In this document: piece by piece, positions 1 through 5,220 of the stretch
Layout: the number at the start of each line of letters is the position of its first letter
Position numbering within the stretch: position 1 is the first letter of the stretch
Origin: Nitrosomonadaceae bacterium
GTDB taxonomy: Bacteria; Pseudomonadota; Gammaproteobacteria; Burkholderiales; Nitrosomonadaceae
Reading direction: 5' to 3'
Assembly (NCBI GenBank): GCA_947471695.1
Contig: CANIWY010000036.1
Span: 1 to 9,819 of the forward strand
Length of the DNA stretch: 9,819 nucleotides
Made by a program: the position numbers and the translations under genes
Notes under the pieces: model-generated
What the model was told of the DNA's origin: nothing
Seen by the model: the letters and a program-made list of their open reading frames with translations, nothing else
The model's database searches: none

Positions 1-498
1 ATGCACCACCCCGGCGCAGAGCATACGCACCACCTGAGTGATCAGTATGCGGTGGTACTCGCGTGACAGCTCTGGAGTGAGCATCAAGTCATTCAGCCGC
101 GGCGCAGCATTCCCCTCGCCATCGGTCACGAGCTCCATCAACAACACGCCCTCATGAAAGTTATACGGCTTAGGAACGCGCACACCTGCAGCTGCGAGGC
201 GGTACAGGGCATCCACCTCTGCACTCTGCCAGGCCTCCTCCTGCGCTTTACGTCCATAGCTGGTTCCCTTTTCCATGGCCCGAGCGCGACGACTATTCTT
301 CACCTTGCGACCTTCGGTATAGTCCGTACTTTGGCGGAAGCTACGCTTATTAGCTTCTTTGTAAACCTTTGCGCAACGCACTTCTTCTCCGCAGCGGACT
401 ACGAAGACTGCGGCCTCTTTTCCGCTCATCAGTTGCCGAATGACCTCATCGACTAGGCCATCCTGAATCAACGGTTCAATTCTCTTAGGGGGTTTCAT
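1..498 (-). CDS. RIO1-like serine/threonine protein kinase, N-terminal part (cut by window edge)
   Basis: This is an atypical protein kinase of the RIO family, close to the bacterial PA4780-type group; cellular targets of bacterial RIO kinases are poorly known. Only the first 166 codons are present, because the gene runs off the left edge. The ATP-binding half is visible: a glycine-containing loop SGKEAAVFVV (residues 25-34), the ATP-anchoring lysine in CAKVYK (K44), a long basic stretch rich in Arg and Lys (51-85) typical of the RIO flexible loop, the conserved block EVDALYRLAAAGVRVPKP (94-111) and the hinge-like LLMELV (119-124). The last codon is the His of VVH, exactly where the catalytic HGDxSxxN motif should begin, so catalytic residues cannot be checked. 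The ATG is followed by MKPPKRIEPL, as expected for the family N-terminus. The Shine-Dalgarno sequence is weak. The gene lies downstream of and parallel to the cytochrome b gene, about 220 nt away, and has its own candidate promoter. Confidence 0.93.
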   Translation of the reverse strand, partial: MKPPKRIEPLIQDGLVDEVIRQLMSGKEAAVFVVRCGEEVRCAKVYKEANKRSFRQSTDYTEGRKVKNSRRARAMEKGTSYGRKAQEEAWQSAEVDALYRLAAAGVRVPKPYNFHEGVLLMELVTDGEGNAAPRLNDLMLTPELSREYHRILITQVVRMLCAGVVH

Positions 499-568
499 CA
501 GTGTCGCGTTACTCTCAAATTTTCCAGTCTACTCTGAAAACTGCCATTAACTATGCAGGAACACACGG

Positions 569-597
569 AATATACAGTAAAGGATAGGGCCTGTGAC
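569..597 (-). promoter_or_regulatory. Candidate sigma-70 promoter for the RIO kinase gene
   Basis: On the minus strand, GTCACA (592-597, 4 of 6 matches to the -35 consensus) is separated by 17 nt from TATATT (569-574, 5 of 6 matches to the -10 consensus). The start codon lies about 70 nt downstream. The call rests on sequence match and spacing only. It fits with the 220 nt gap that separates this gene from the cytochrome gene upstream. Confidence 0.45.
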
Positions 598-718
598 CTT
601 CCAGTACATTATCAAACGCCAAACGTGGGGACACAGATCTTGCTCAGTAGCGCTCCGACAGGACCTAAAGCATTGTCACTCATCCCCACCACACGAACCA
701 CATCCATCGGATGGGCTC

Positions 719-1300
719 CTACTTCGAGCTGGATGAGCCGCCTTTTGAAATGAACAGCATGAACCTCGCCAGTGGCCATCTAAATAAAATGATGTAGACG
801 ATATGCATCGTCACGAATAGCATCATTAGGTTTGATAGAGCTTCATGAGCTTCCTCAAGAAAACCGTCTTCCTCATCCCCCTCATTCTCGTGCTCCCCTT
901 TAAGTGCGGACTTCAAATTCCGTTTCTTGTCCCCATCCGCATAGGCCGGCGCGATTACCTCAGCAGCAGCTGTGATACCGACGGCCTTACCCCGGTCGAG
1001 AGCAACTCCTGTGGAGGTAGCCCCGATTAATGACAGAAAAATACCAAGCATTAGAGTCTTACTGATGGCGGGGTGACTCAGGAAATTTCTGGGGCTCAAC
1101 CCTTCGAACGAGGGATGAAATCGTGTCAAACCAAACTGACTCTCTCCACTCAACGTCCAGAGTAATCGCAACACAATAATGGCCCCCACGCTATATCCAA
1201 GCCAGGCATGAACAACCTCAAATTCACCAGTCACAAAGGATAGAAGGGCAAGGACTGCCTGCGTAGCATGGTATGCCCGGATGCGGTGGATAGCACTCAT
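719..1300 (-). CDS. Cytochrome b561-type di-heme membrane cytochrome (cytochrome b/b6 domain)
   Basis: This is a 193-residue inner-membrane cytochrome b, of the kind that moves electrons between the quinone pool and a partner protein. Four membrane segments can be drawn at about 9-24, 32-50, 79-100 and 154-174. The candidate heme-ligand histidines sit where the family has them: H11 in helix 1, H31 in the HAWLGY motif before helix 2, and H152 and H166 spaced 14 residues apart in HEALSNLMMLFVTMH in helix 4. Between helices 3 and 4 is a charged loop (122-151), first Lys-rich and then acidic with His, which is common in this family. The C-terminus ends in a Gly/Ser run. The start is fixed by an in-frame TAA three codons upstream of the ATG. 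No cytochrome c, PepSY or hydrogenase partner gene adjoins it, so donor and acceptor are unknown. Confidence 0.88.
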   Translation of the reverse strand: MSAIHRIRAYHATQAVLALLSFVTGEFEVVHAWLGYSVGAIIVLRLLWTLSGESQFGLTRFHPSFEGLSPRNFLSHPAISKTLMLGIFLSLIGATSTGVALDRGKAVGITAAAEVIAPAYADGDKKRNLKSALKGEHENEGDEEDGFLEEAHEALSNLMMLFVTMHIVYIILFRWPLARFMLFISKGGSSSSK

Positions 1301-1340
1301 GCGCGTATATTATTCCTGTCGGTGTTGATCAGAGAACTGT

Positions 1341-1390
1341 CCGTACTAAAACGCCCCTCTCAACCATGAAAGTAACAAGTTGAGGTACGG
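1341..1390. repeat. Bulged inverted repeat upstream of the cytochrome b gene
   Basis: The right side reads GTTGAGGTACGG (1379-1390) without interruption. The left side holds the exact complement in two blocks, CCGTAC (1341-1346) and CTCAAC (1359-1364), separated by 12 nt. All 12 positions pair. As RNA on the minus strand this would be two stacked 6 bp stems with a one-sided 12-nt bulge and a 14-nt apical loop. It lies about 40 nt upstream of the cytochrome start codon and no T-run follows, so it does not look like a terminator. It could be an operator or a leader structure. Confidence 0.5.
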
Positions 1391-1397
1391 CCTCCTC

Positions 1398-1403
1398 AGT
1401 ATA
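1398..1403 (-). promoter_or_regulatory. Candidate -10 element for the cytochrome b gene
   Basis: TATACT on the minus strand matches the -10 consensus at 5 of 6 positions. No good -35 hexamer lies at 16-18 nt. If it is used, transcription would start near 1391, right at the outer edge of the bulged inverted repeat, which would put that structure at the very 5' end of the mRNA. This is a weak call by itself. Confidence 0.3.
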
Positions 1404-1600
1404 AATGCATGCAAACTATCACTGTCTTAATTTACCAGACCCAGAACATAGTTATGCAGCAGCAACGGCCAAGACTGATACTGCAATAAATATCATAGTA
1501 CGGTTTAGAGAATGTTGCCGTCATAGAGACGATCTTTCCACTCACATCATCACAACCGTCCACTGCCCTCTCTCTTCCTACTTGCTCTCACAGCCAGGAT

Positions 1601-1608
1601 GGAGAGGA
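1601..1608 (+). promoter_or_regulatory. Strong Shine-Dalgarno sequence of the psiE upstream mini-ORF
   Basis: GGAGAGGA lies 6 nt upstream of the ATG at 1615. It is among the strongest ribosome binding sites in the window, yet it serves a 13-codon frame rather than psiE, whose own ATG at 1683 has no purine-rich sequence in front of it. Confidence 0.55.
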
Positions 1609-1614
1609 ATTAAA

Positions 1615-1656
1615 ATGATCTATCTGCAGATATTTACCTCTTTCATATTTCTGTAA
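1615..1656 (+). CDS. Candidate 13-residue leader peptide upstream of psiE
   Basis: This is a 13-codon frame, MIYLQIFTSFIFL, ending in TAA. It is strongly hydrophobic. The support is the near-ideal ribosome binding site GGAGAGGA six nt before the ATG and the position 26 nt upstream of the psiE start, which lacks a ribosome binding site of its own. It could couple translation to psiE or act as a regulatory leader. It is in a different frame from psiE, and PsiE already has a normal N-terminus, so it is unlikely to be a lost first exon-like piece of that gene. No homologue is recognised; the frame is short enough to be chance. Confidence 0.35.
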   Translation: MIYLQIFTSFIFL

Positions 1657-1682
1657 CAAACCCCGCGTATATTCCGCTCAAT

Positions 1683-2147
1683 ATGATTTTTTCTCCCATT
1701 AAAATCTTTGATCGTGCGATCAATCTAATATTCGGGGTGTTGCTACTGTTTATCACCATCGGGGTTGCCGCCGGGGTCGTTAACTTATTCTTGCAACTGC
1801 GCGATCTGATAACAAATACTGATGTCACAGGACACTACGTCCGACTTGTTTCAGATGTCTTGACTCTGTTTGTATTAATCGAACTCTCACGTTCACTTGT
1901 CTCCCATTTTGACGAGCACCGCCTACGCCTAACATTCATCGCAGATGCCGGTATTGTGTTTGTTCTGCGAGAGATCATGATTAAACTATTTGAACATAAA
2001 ATTTCGGCAGATGAGATTTATGCCTTGAGCGCATTGCTGCTAGTGTTGGGTTGTCTCCGTACCGCAGCAGTCTTGGTCTACCAGCGAGAGAAACGTCTCT
2101 TAATTAAAAGAAATAGAGTCAAGCAGCCGAGCCTGCAAACACCTTGA
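1683..2147 (+). CDS. psiE: Phosphate-starvation-inducible PsiE family membrane protein
   Basis: This 154-residue protein of the PsiE family (small inner-membrane proteins) takes its name from a phosphate-starvation-inducible gene of E. coli; the biochemical role is not established. Four membrane segments are visible at about 13-36, 55-72, 84-102 and 112-134, followed by a basic, hydrophilic tail (135-154). The family signature is clear in DVLTLFVLIELSRSL (58-72), the His/Arg-rich turn HFDEHRLRLTFIADAGIVFV (75-94) and LREIMIKLFEH (95-105). The start at 1683 gives the usual short N-terminus before helix 1; an in-frame stop at 1611 and the lack of any other start codon support it, although no Shine-Dalgarno sequence precedes it. 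The next gene begins 13 nt downstream, suggesting one transcript. I found no convincing Pho box, so phosphate control is not shown here. Confidence 0.88.
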   Translation: MIFSPIKIFDRAINLIFGVLLLFITIGVAAGVVNLFLQLRDLITNTDVTGHYVRLVSDVLTLFVLIELSRSLVSHFDEHRLRLTFIADAGIVFVLREIMIKLFEHKISADEIYALSALLLVLGCLRTAAVLVYQREKRLLIKRNRVKQPSLQTP

Positions 2148-2160
2148 ATAAGGTCTCCAT

Positions 2161-2484
2161 ATGACATCTGCCCATGCCACTTTAATGACGGCAATCCTAG
2201 TCCCTGCTCTCATCCACCCGACCCCCGCATTTGCAGGGTATCTTGATACAACCGTAGCTGGATTGATGATACTCGCCTACCTGAATCTAACCATCATCAT
2301 ATCTTTAGGATTCTATGTGTCCGTCACTCTAAAAAAGACCGGGCATGCCCTCCCCAGAAAGAATGAACCCAAGAACGTATCCGATCTAATCAAGCACGAT
2401 GGCCAATCAGTAGTTCACTCCAGACTCCAACCACATGATGTTGATGCATGCTGGATTAAAAAAGTAAAGAGTCCCGCTATGTGA
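2161..2484 (+). CDS. Unrecognised small secreted or membrane protein downstream of psiE
   Basis: I do not recognise this 107-residue protein. Residues 1-25 read as a Sec-type signal ending in PAFA, with likely cleavage before G26, although the n-region lacks Lys or Arg. A second hydrophobic stretch (31-56) would anchor it in the inner membrane, followed by a hydrophilic cytoplasmic or periplasmic tail (57-107) with several Lys and His and one Cys (C97). An AAGG sequence about 7 nt before the ATG and the 13 nt gap after the psiE stop suggest co-transcription with psiE. The tail has no family signature, and its last part could be eroded. The gene is probably real because of the organised N-terminus and position. 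Confidence 0.6.
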   Translation: MTSAHATLMTAILVPALIHPTPAFAGYLDTTVAGLMILAYLNLTIIISLGFYVSVTLKKTGHALPRKNEPKNVSDLIKHDGQSVVHSRLQPHDVDACWIKKVKSPAM

Positions 2485-2772
2485 ATGGACCCGACTGTCA
2501 GAGTATTGGCGCATCAATTTTGAGGGGATAATTTCTCTTATGCAATGACAGGCCTAAAAATTCCCGTGTTAGTGTCGGCGTGCTTCTCTCAACAAAATAC
2601 TCTCTGAATGCTACGCAATTTGCTCCCTATCAACCCATTAGATTCTTCAATAATATGGATCAGCCCTTACCTATTTGATCTTGGGTAGGCTTCATCCATG
2701 ACCGAGTCGCTCCTCACAACTTTAATCGCTGCTGCCATCTAAAAGGATAATACATCACCCTCTTTCCTACAC

Positions 2773-2800
2773 TTGACCGCCCAATTTTTTATAGCAAAAT
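2773..2800 (+). promoter_or_regulatory. Candidate promoter for the small lipoprotein gene
   Basis: TTGACC (2773-2778, 5 of 6 matches to the -35 consensus) is followed after 16 nt by CAAAAT (2795-2800, 4 of 6 matches to the -10 consensus). Transcription would start near 2807, leaving a leader of about 95 nt before the GTG at 2901. Only the -35 is strong. Confidence 0.35.
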
Positions 2801-2888
2801 GTGGGAAGCGTGAGCCAGGTCCAGGAGAGGTCTCTTTTAAATGTGATGATCTAAATCTTTATCCAATCGCAACGTTAACCCCTAGTAT

Positions 2889-2893
2889 GGAGG
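2889..2893 (+). promoter_or_regulatory. Ribosome binding site that sets the GTG start of the lipoprotein
   Basis: GGAGG, a perfect core Shine-Dalgarno sequence, ends 7 nt before the GTG at 2901. There is no ATG at a suitable distance, so it decides the start of this small gene and is the best evidence that the gene is, or was, expressed. Confidence 0.6.
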
Positions 2894-2900
2894 TTTTTCC

Positions 2901-3155
2901 GTGCAGACAATAACACTCTCCATGTCCGTATTTATTCTTGCCTCTCTGGCCGCCTGCGCACAGCTAGGAGAATCCAAACGAAGTTTCAAGAGCAGAGAAC
3001 ACTGTCTGAGAAACACGAAGAGGAAATCAACCGCTCTGATGAATGGAACAACTACTGAACCACCAGACACTCACTCAACAGAGGCGAACCATTGCTCAGC
3101 GTGGTTTGCGAGGGGCGTTGGCAAACAAACGGTCGTAAATAAAATTAGGGAGTAA
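2901..3155 (+). CDS. Small lipoprotein-like ORF, probably frame-disrupted after the signal peptide
   Basis: The first 19 residues form a short hydrophobic signal ending in the lipobox LAAC (16-19, lipid-accepting C19), pointing to an outer- or inner-membrane lipoprotein. The n-region lacks the usual Lys or Arg. A GTG start with GGAGG at ideal spacing supports real translation. After about residue 25 the open frame (to 3155) turns into Cys-, His- and Arg-rich sequence without protein-like character, and its end overlaps the converging SDR gene by 60 bp. In the +2 frame the same DNA reads FQEQRTLSEKHEEEINRSDE and then WNNY before a TGA at 3056-3058, a charged helical tail typical of tiny lipoproteins. 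The true product may thus be about 50 residues with a one-base shift (natural or sequencing error), or a decayed gene. I do not recognise a family. Confidence 0.45.
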   Translation: MQTITLSMSVFILASLAACAQLGESKRSFKSREHCLRNTKRKSTALMNGTTTEPPDTHSTEANHCSAWFARGVGKQTVVNKIRE

Positions 3156-3848
3156 TATCAATACTCGTGCAACGATTGCCATTTGCCACGGGATCACGGC
3201 ATATAGCTTTCTACGATCGATGATACTAATAATTTTATCGGCCATATCTTCTGCCGACATGAGGAAGGGCATGTAAAAAGGGTTACCCGCTGTCATCGGA
3301 GTGATGATATAGCCCGGACAGACAGTGATGACGGAGACGCCGCTTCCGTGCATCTCTACTCTTAGGCTTTCTAGATAGGTGATGGCAGCAGCCTTGGATG
3401 CGGAGTAAGCACCCCCACCGGGCAATCCTCGGTAGCCTGCAATACTGGCGATCCCGACCAGTCGACCACTCCCGACCGTGCGCATATGACTAATGAATGG
3501 TTGAAAGATGTGGAGCATGCCGTTAACATTGGTGGCAAGAATATCCGCAAAAACCTCACTGTCTTGGGCGTACTCAGTGAGTATACCGCGGCTGATACCG
3601 GCATTAGCAATGACAATATCCGGTTGTCCGTGGTGTAATACAAAATCGTGTGCAACCGCTTGCATGGCATCAGAGTCACGCACATCGGCAACATAAATGG
3701 CTGCATTGGGGATCTCTTGCGAGAGATCCTTCAGCATCTCCCTGCGACGTGCTATCAACCCTAGAGTCGCTCCTTGTTTTGCATACTGCAACGCCAAGGA
3801 TCTACCCAGGCCGCTGGAGGCGCCGCTGATGAGGACTGTTAACGACAC
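3096..3848 (-). CDS. Short-chain dehydrogenase/reductase (SDR family oxidoreductase)
   Basis: This is a classical SDR of 250 residues, a Rossmann-fold NAD(P)-dependent oxidoreductase; the substrate cannot be told from sequence. Visible motifs are the dinucleotide-binding SGASSGLG (8-15), a run of arginines R34-R36 after the second strand that favours NADP(H), DV at 55-56 for adenine contact, NAG (82-84), the structural Asn N107, and the catalytic triad S135, Y148 and K152 in YSASK. PGYIITPM (178-185) is the usual segment after the active site. A hydrophobic stretch near the C-terminus (223-238) could associate with the membrane. The start is a GTG at 3848 with no clear Shine-Dalgarno sequence; the next upstream in-frame stop is the dsbA stop codon itself and no better start lies between. 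It is the last gene of the argS cluster, 30 nt after dsbA, and is probably translated from the same mRNA. Confidence 0.9.
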   Translation of the reverse strand: MSLTVLISGASSGLGRSLALQYAKQGATLGLIARRREMLKDLSQEIPNAAIYVADVRDSDAMQAVAHDFVLHHGQPDIVIANAGISRGILTEYAQDSEVFADILATNVNGMLHIFQPFISHMRTVGSGRLVGIASIAGYRGLPGGGAYSASKAAAITYLESLRVEMHGSGVSVITVCPGYIITPMTAGNPFYMPFLMSAEDMADKIISIIDRRKLYAVIPWQMAIVARVLILLPNFIYDRLFANAPRKPR

Positions 3849-3878
3849 TCTGGCACCGTCAGGAGGCTGTCTGACATG

Positions 3879-4526
3879 CTACCTCTTCGCCCTCTCCTTG
3901 CGCACTTTCAGAATCAATTCTTCCAGTGTTCTGATTGTGTCTTGCGGCGTACCACCCATCTTGCCGCTGGTCAGGTATCTACCATCCACCACCAATGCGG
4001 GCACGCCAGAGAGGTTGTAATCCTTGGACATCTGGGCGGACCGAGTTGCCTGATTCTGCACAGAGAAGGAGTTATAGGTATCGATGAACTTCTGCCGCTC
4101 GATACCCTGCTTTGCCATCCAGTCGAACAGCAACTCATCCTTGCTCAGATCGATCTTGTCTAGATGAATGGCATCGTAGACTTTATCGTGTAGCCTCTCC
4201 CTAATGCCAAGCGCTTCCATCGCGTAGAAGGTCTTAGTGCCGGGAATCCAGTTAGCACGGAACACCGCCGGAATATAGCGAAAGCTCACATCCTTAGGCA
4301 CTTTTTTCTGCCAGGCCTGAATCAGTGGATGAAGGTCATAGCAGTGCGGACATCCGTACCAGAAGAATTCGAGTACTTCAATATTCTTGCCGCTCTCCGT
4401 TGGGCGTGGGTCGGTCAAGGTAGTATAGTCGCGACCCTCCATGATCTCAGCACGGACGCTCGAGATTGTTATTAAACCCAAACCAATAAATAACAACAGG
4501 GTCGTCAGAAAACGAATTGACTTCAT
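3879..4526 (-). CDS. dsbA: Thiol:disulfide interchange protein DsbA/DsbL
   Basis: This periplasmic oxidoreductase introduces disulfide bonds into exported proteins and is normally re-oxidised by DsbB. The 215-residue precursor has a Sec signal with basic MKSIR, a hydrophobic core (6-20) and likely cleavage after VRA (24-26). The thioredoxin-fold active site is CPHC (59-62) within EFFWYGCPHC, the classical DsbA dipeptide Pro-His, and the cis-proline loop is GVPALVV (174-180, P176). The helical insertion lies roughly between 70 and 160. An open frame extends 16 codons further upstream to 4574, but I chose the ATG at 4526 because GAGG lies 6 nt in front of it and it alone gives a normal signal peptide; the longer frame would also overlap the preceding gene's stop. 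It follows the SPOR gene by about 30 nt. Confidence 0.95.
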   Translation of the reverse strand: MKSIRFLTTLLLFIGLGLITISSVRAEIMEGRDYTTLTDPRPTESGKNIEVLEFFWYGCPHCYDLHPLIQAWQKKVPKDVSFRYIPAVFRANWIPGTKTFYAMEALGIRERLHDKVYDAIHLDKIDLSKDELLFDWMAKQGIERQKFIDTYNSFSVQNQATRSAQMSKDYNLSGVPALVVDGRYLTSGKMGGTPQDTIRTLEELILKVRKERAKR

Positions 4527-4532
4527 TTTTTT

Positions 4533-4536
4533 CCTC
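4533..4536 (-). promoter_or_regulatory. Ribosome binding site that decides the dsbA start
   Basis: GAGG on the minus strand lies 6 nt upstream of the ATG at 4526-4524. It selects this ATG over the upstream one at 4574, which would overlap the SPOR gene and bury the signal peptide inside the protein. Confidence 0.65.
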
Positions 4537-4557
4537 GCGATAAGAATTGAATGCAGA

Positions 4558-5175
4558 CTACTGCGCCCCTTCATGCACCTTGACTAGACTGGTCTGAATG
4601 CCATTCTGTTGAAGAGAGGACCGCACCCGACTTACCTCACCGATCTCCGCAAAGGGGCCCACACGGACCCTGTGCCAGGTCCCCCTATCTGCCAGATCAA
4701 CCGCCTGAACGGAGGCCTCCAGTCCCATCATCGCGAGCTTCGCTTTTAAGTTCTCTGCATCCTCGGCACTTTGAAATGATCCCGCTTGAATGAAGTAACT
4801 ATCCTTAGATGAGGGCTGTGAAACGGCCTGCTGAATCTGCTGAGTCTGCTTCTGATCGACGGCCGGCTCCGTCACAGCTCCGGGGAGAATCTTGTAAAAC
4901 TCGAACCGCGGCTTTCCATCCTCAGTCTGCGCCGATTTGTCGTCTTTCCCGGTTATCTGCCCGCCCTTCTGGATAATCGGATTTAGCTCGCTCTTGGTCG
5001 CGCTCTCGGCAGCCCTCTCTTGGGTAATGAATGGGCTCTGAGTCTGGTTCATATACATCCAGATGCCCATCGCACTGATCAGACCCAACGCATAACCGAC
5101 AAACAGCCCCAGCACCAGAGAGCCACGCTTACCGGAACTTTTGGAGCTAGATGGGTCTTTGTAATCCCGACTCAT
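4558..5175 (-). CDS. SPOR-domain cell-envelope protein (FtsN-like)
   Basis: This 205-residue bitopic inner-membrane protein has a basic, Ser-rich cytoplasmic N-terminus (1-18), one membrane helix (about 19-41), a long hydrophilic, Gln/Lys-rich periplasmic linker (42-125) and a C-terminal SPOR domain (126-200). The linker contains FEFYKILPG (91-99), a short motif found repeatedly in this subfamily next to argS. In the SPOR domain, YFIQAGSF (127-134), the LKAKLAMMGL helix and WHRVRVGPF (167-175) are diagnostic. SPOR domains bind denuded septal peptidoglycan, so a role at the division site resembling FtsN is likely but not proven for this protein. AAGGA lies about 7 nt before the ATG. It sits 30 nt after argS and 31 nt before dsbA, an arrangement I know from other proteobacteria. 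Confidence 0.9.
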   Translation of the reverse strand: MSRDYKDPSSSKSSGKRGSLVLGLFVGYALGLISAMGIWMYMNQTQSPFITQERAAESATKSELNPIIQKGGQITGKDDKSAQTEDGKPRFEFYKILPGAVTEPAVDQKQTQQIQQAVSQPSSKDSYFIQAGSFQSAEDAENLKAKLAMMGLEASVQAVDLADRGTWHRVRVGPFAEIGEVSRVRSSLQQNGIQTSLVKVHEGAQ

Positions 5176-5200
5176 GGAAATCCTTCATGGAGTTTATCTA

Positions 5201-5220
5201 CCCGATCACATCTTATCGGG
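5201..5220. repeat. Short inverted repeat over the argS stop codon
   Basis: CCCGAT (5201-5206) and ATCGGG (5215-5220) form a 6 bp stem with an 8-nt loop; the argS stop codon lies inside. No T-run follows on the minus strand, so it is not a rho-independent terminator. It might stabilise a processed mRNA end or be chance. Confidence 0.3.

Larger units (their letters stand above)
1301..1682. other. Intergenic region between divergent cytochrome b and psiE genes
   Basis: This stretch of about 380 bp separates two divergent genes. A longer open frame on plus (1405-1656) has no recognisable protein character, and I treat all of it except its last 13 codons as chance. The stretch holds the candidate promoter and bulged inverted repeat of the cytochrome gene (1341-1403) and a mini-ORF with a strong ribosome binding site just before psiE (1601-1656). 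I saw no RNA gene and no rho-independent terminator. A clear promoter for psiE was not found. Confidence 0.5.
2485..2900. other. Gene-poor stretch between the psiE operon and the small lipoprotein gene
   Basis: I see no convincing gene on either strand in this 416 bp. It contains a weak hairpin (2662-2691) in which AGCC and TACC, separated by a 2-nt bulge, pair with GGTA and GGCT across a 12-nt loop; no T-run follows on either strand, so it does not qualify as a terminator. It also contains a candidate promoter (2773-2800) and the ribosome binding site for the lipoprotein gene. No tRNA-like or insertion-sequence-like structure was seen. Confidence 0.5.

Noticed and set aside
154..456. 100-codon plus-strand open frame with some hydrophobic segments
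   Set aside because: It lies wholly antisense to the clearly recognisable RIO kinase and has no ribosome binding site or protein-like pattern.
553..718. Possible small gene between the RIO kinase and the cytochrome gene
   Set aside because: The plus frame and the short minus frame of about 31 codons have no ribosome binding site and no recognisable protein features; the stretch contains the kinase promoter candidate instead.
1410..1440. Possible Pho box upstream of psiE
   Set aside because: The CTATCACTGTCTT-like sequence lacks the two properly spaced repeats of the Pho box consensus and lies over 240 nt from psiE.
1405..1614. Upstream part of the 83-codon plus-strand open frame before psiE
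   Set aside because: The composition is not protein-like and the first ATG has no ribosome binding site; only the last 13 codons have a convincing start signal.
2662..2691. Hairpin with a 2-nt bulge as a terminator after the psiE operon
   Set aside because: No T-run follows on either strand, and it is almost 180 nt beyond the last stop codon.
3846..3881. dsbA and the SDR gene are in the same frame with no stop other than the dsbA TAG, so readthrough would fuse them
   Set aside because: A fusion would send a cytosolic NADP-type enzyme into the periplasm; the shared frame is expected in one of three cases by chance and nothing else supports readthrough.
4527..4574. Longer DsbA with 16 additional N-terminal residues
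   Set aside because: The extension would overlap the stop of the SPOR gene and place a hydrophilic segment before the signal peptide; the inner ATG has its own GAGG.
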